Part shown: piece after piece, positions 63,978-64,000 of the stretch
How positions within the stretch are numbered: the stretch's first letter is position 1
Layout of the letters: each line of letters begins with the position of its first letter
NCBI GenBank assembly: GCA_036321625.1
Contig: CP143259.1
Coordinates: 1,228,001 to 1,292,000, forward strand
Origin: Peptoniphilaceae bacterium AMB_02
Lineage (GTDB): Bacteria > Bacillota > Clostridia > Tissierellales > Peptoniphilaceae
DNA length: 64,000 bases
Direction of reading: 5' to 3'
Program-made: the position numbers and the translations under genes
The notes under the pieces: model-generated
What the model saw: the letters and a program-made list of their open reading frames with translations, nothing else
Database searches by the model: none
Told to the model about the DNA's origin: nothing

Positions 63978-64000
63978 ATCTATTTAACTTCAATTTTTAT

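Overview
The window looks like chromosomal DNA of a low-GC, anaerobic Firmicute, most likely of the Tissierellia/Peptoniphilaceae type. This rests on the AT-rich composition, strong AGGAGG-type ribosome binding sites, the Gram-positive sepF/ylm-type cluster, RemA, PyrR and RqcH, and the absence of LPS or outer-membrane genes. No sporulation genes are seen here. The placement is inference, not proof.

Region 1 (1-18.4 kb) is core chromosome. It holds a partial remA with yicC, rqcH, and a long leftward cluster der-plsY-gpsA-(HlyD-like)-ylmE-sepF-(terminator)-ylmH-lspA-ung-rluD-pyrR. A second leftward cluster, aspS-tcdA-rseC-glyA, follows, then a PucR-type regulator facing a pyridoxal kinase gene across a shared terminator. 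These genes cover GTPase-dependent ribosome assembly, phospholipid precursor synthesis, septum formation, lipoprotein processing, tRNA charging and one-carbon metabolism.

Region 2 (18.4-46 kb) is a mosaic of small units. It includes a deoxyinosine/uracil glycosylase with a methyltransferase, a MerR regulator and MATE pump sharing a textbook 19-bp-spacer promoter, an M20 peptidase, tRNA-Pro(GGG), an O-antigen-ligase-like membrane protein, a macrodomain protein, a class II aldolase, and a folK-folE2-queD pterin cluster. It also includes LUD and HAD proteins, a lantibiotic/antimicrobial-peptide-immunity ABC transporter with its two-component system, a rifamycin-phosphotransferase-like gene with a divergent TetR regulator, a Crp/Fnr regulator with a ferredoxin-type membrane protein, a cupin, a GPP34-like protein and an AraC regulator.

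Region 3 (46-64 kb) is mobile. An IS256-family element sits inside a small membrane-protein gene with an 8-bp target duplication. To its right, three copies of the 11-bp core GTCTCCACATG occur at 48081, 49629 and 62362. The first lies in a 3' fragment of an rlmD-type 23S rRNA methyltransferase gene. The other two lie inside the 3' coding sequence of a large serine recombinase gene and of a detached recombinase tail. The 12.7-kb interval between the second and third cores carries the recombinase, an oriT-like region with mobC but no relaxase, and a five-gene operon: HTH, SNF2 helicase with degenerate PLD-like domain, DUF4391, type III Mod, type III Res. I read it as an integrated mobilizable element carrying an expanded type III restriction system, inserted in an array of elements at the rlmD 3' end. 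Beyond it lie a frameshifted MerR regulator with its own 19-bp-spacer promoter and a small conserved protein.
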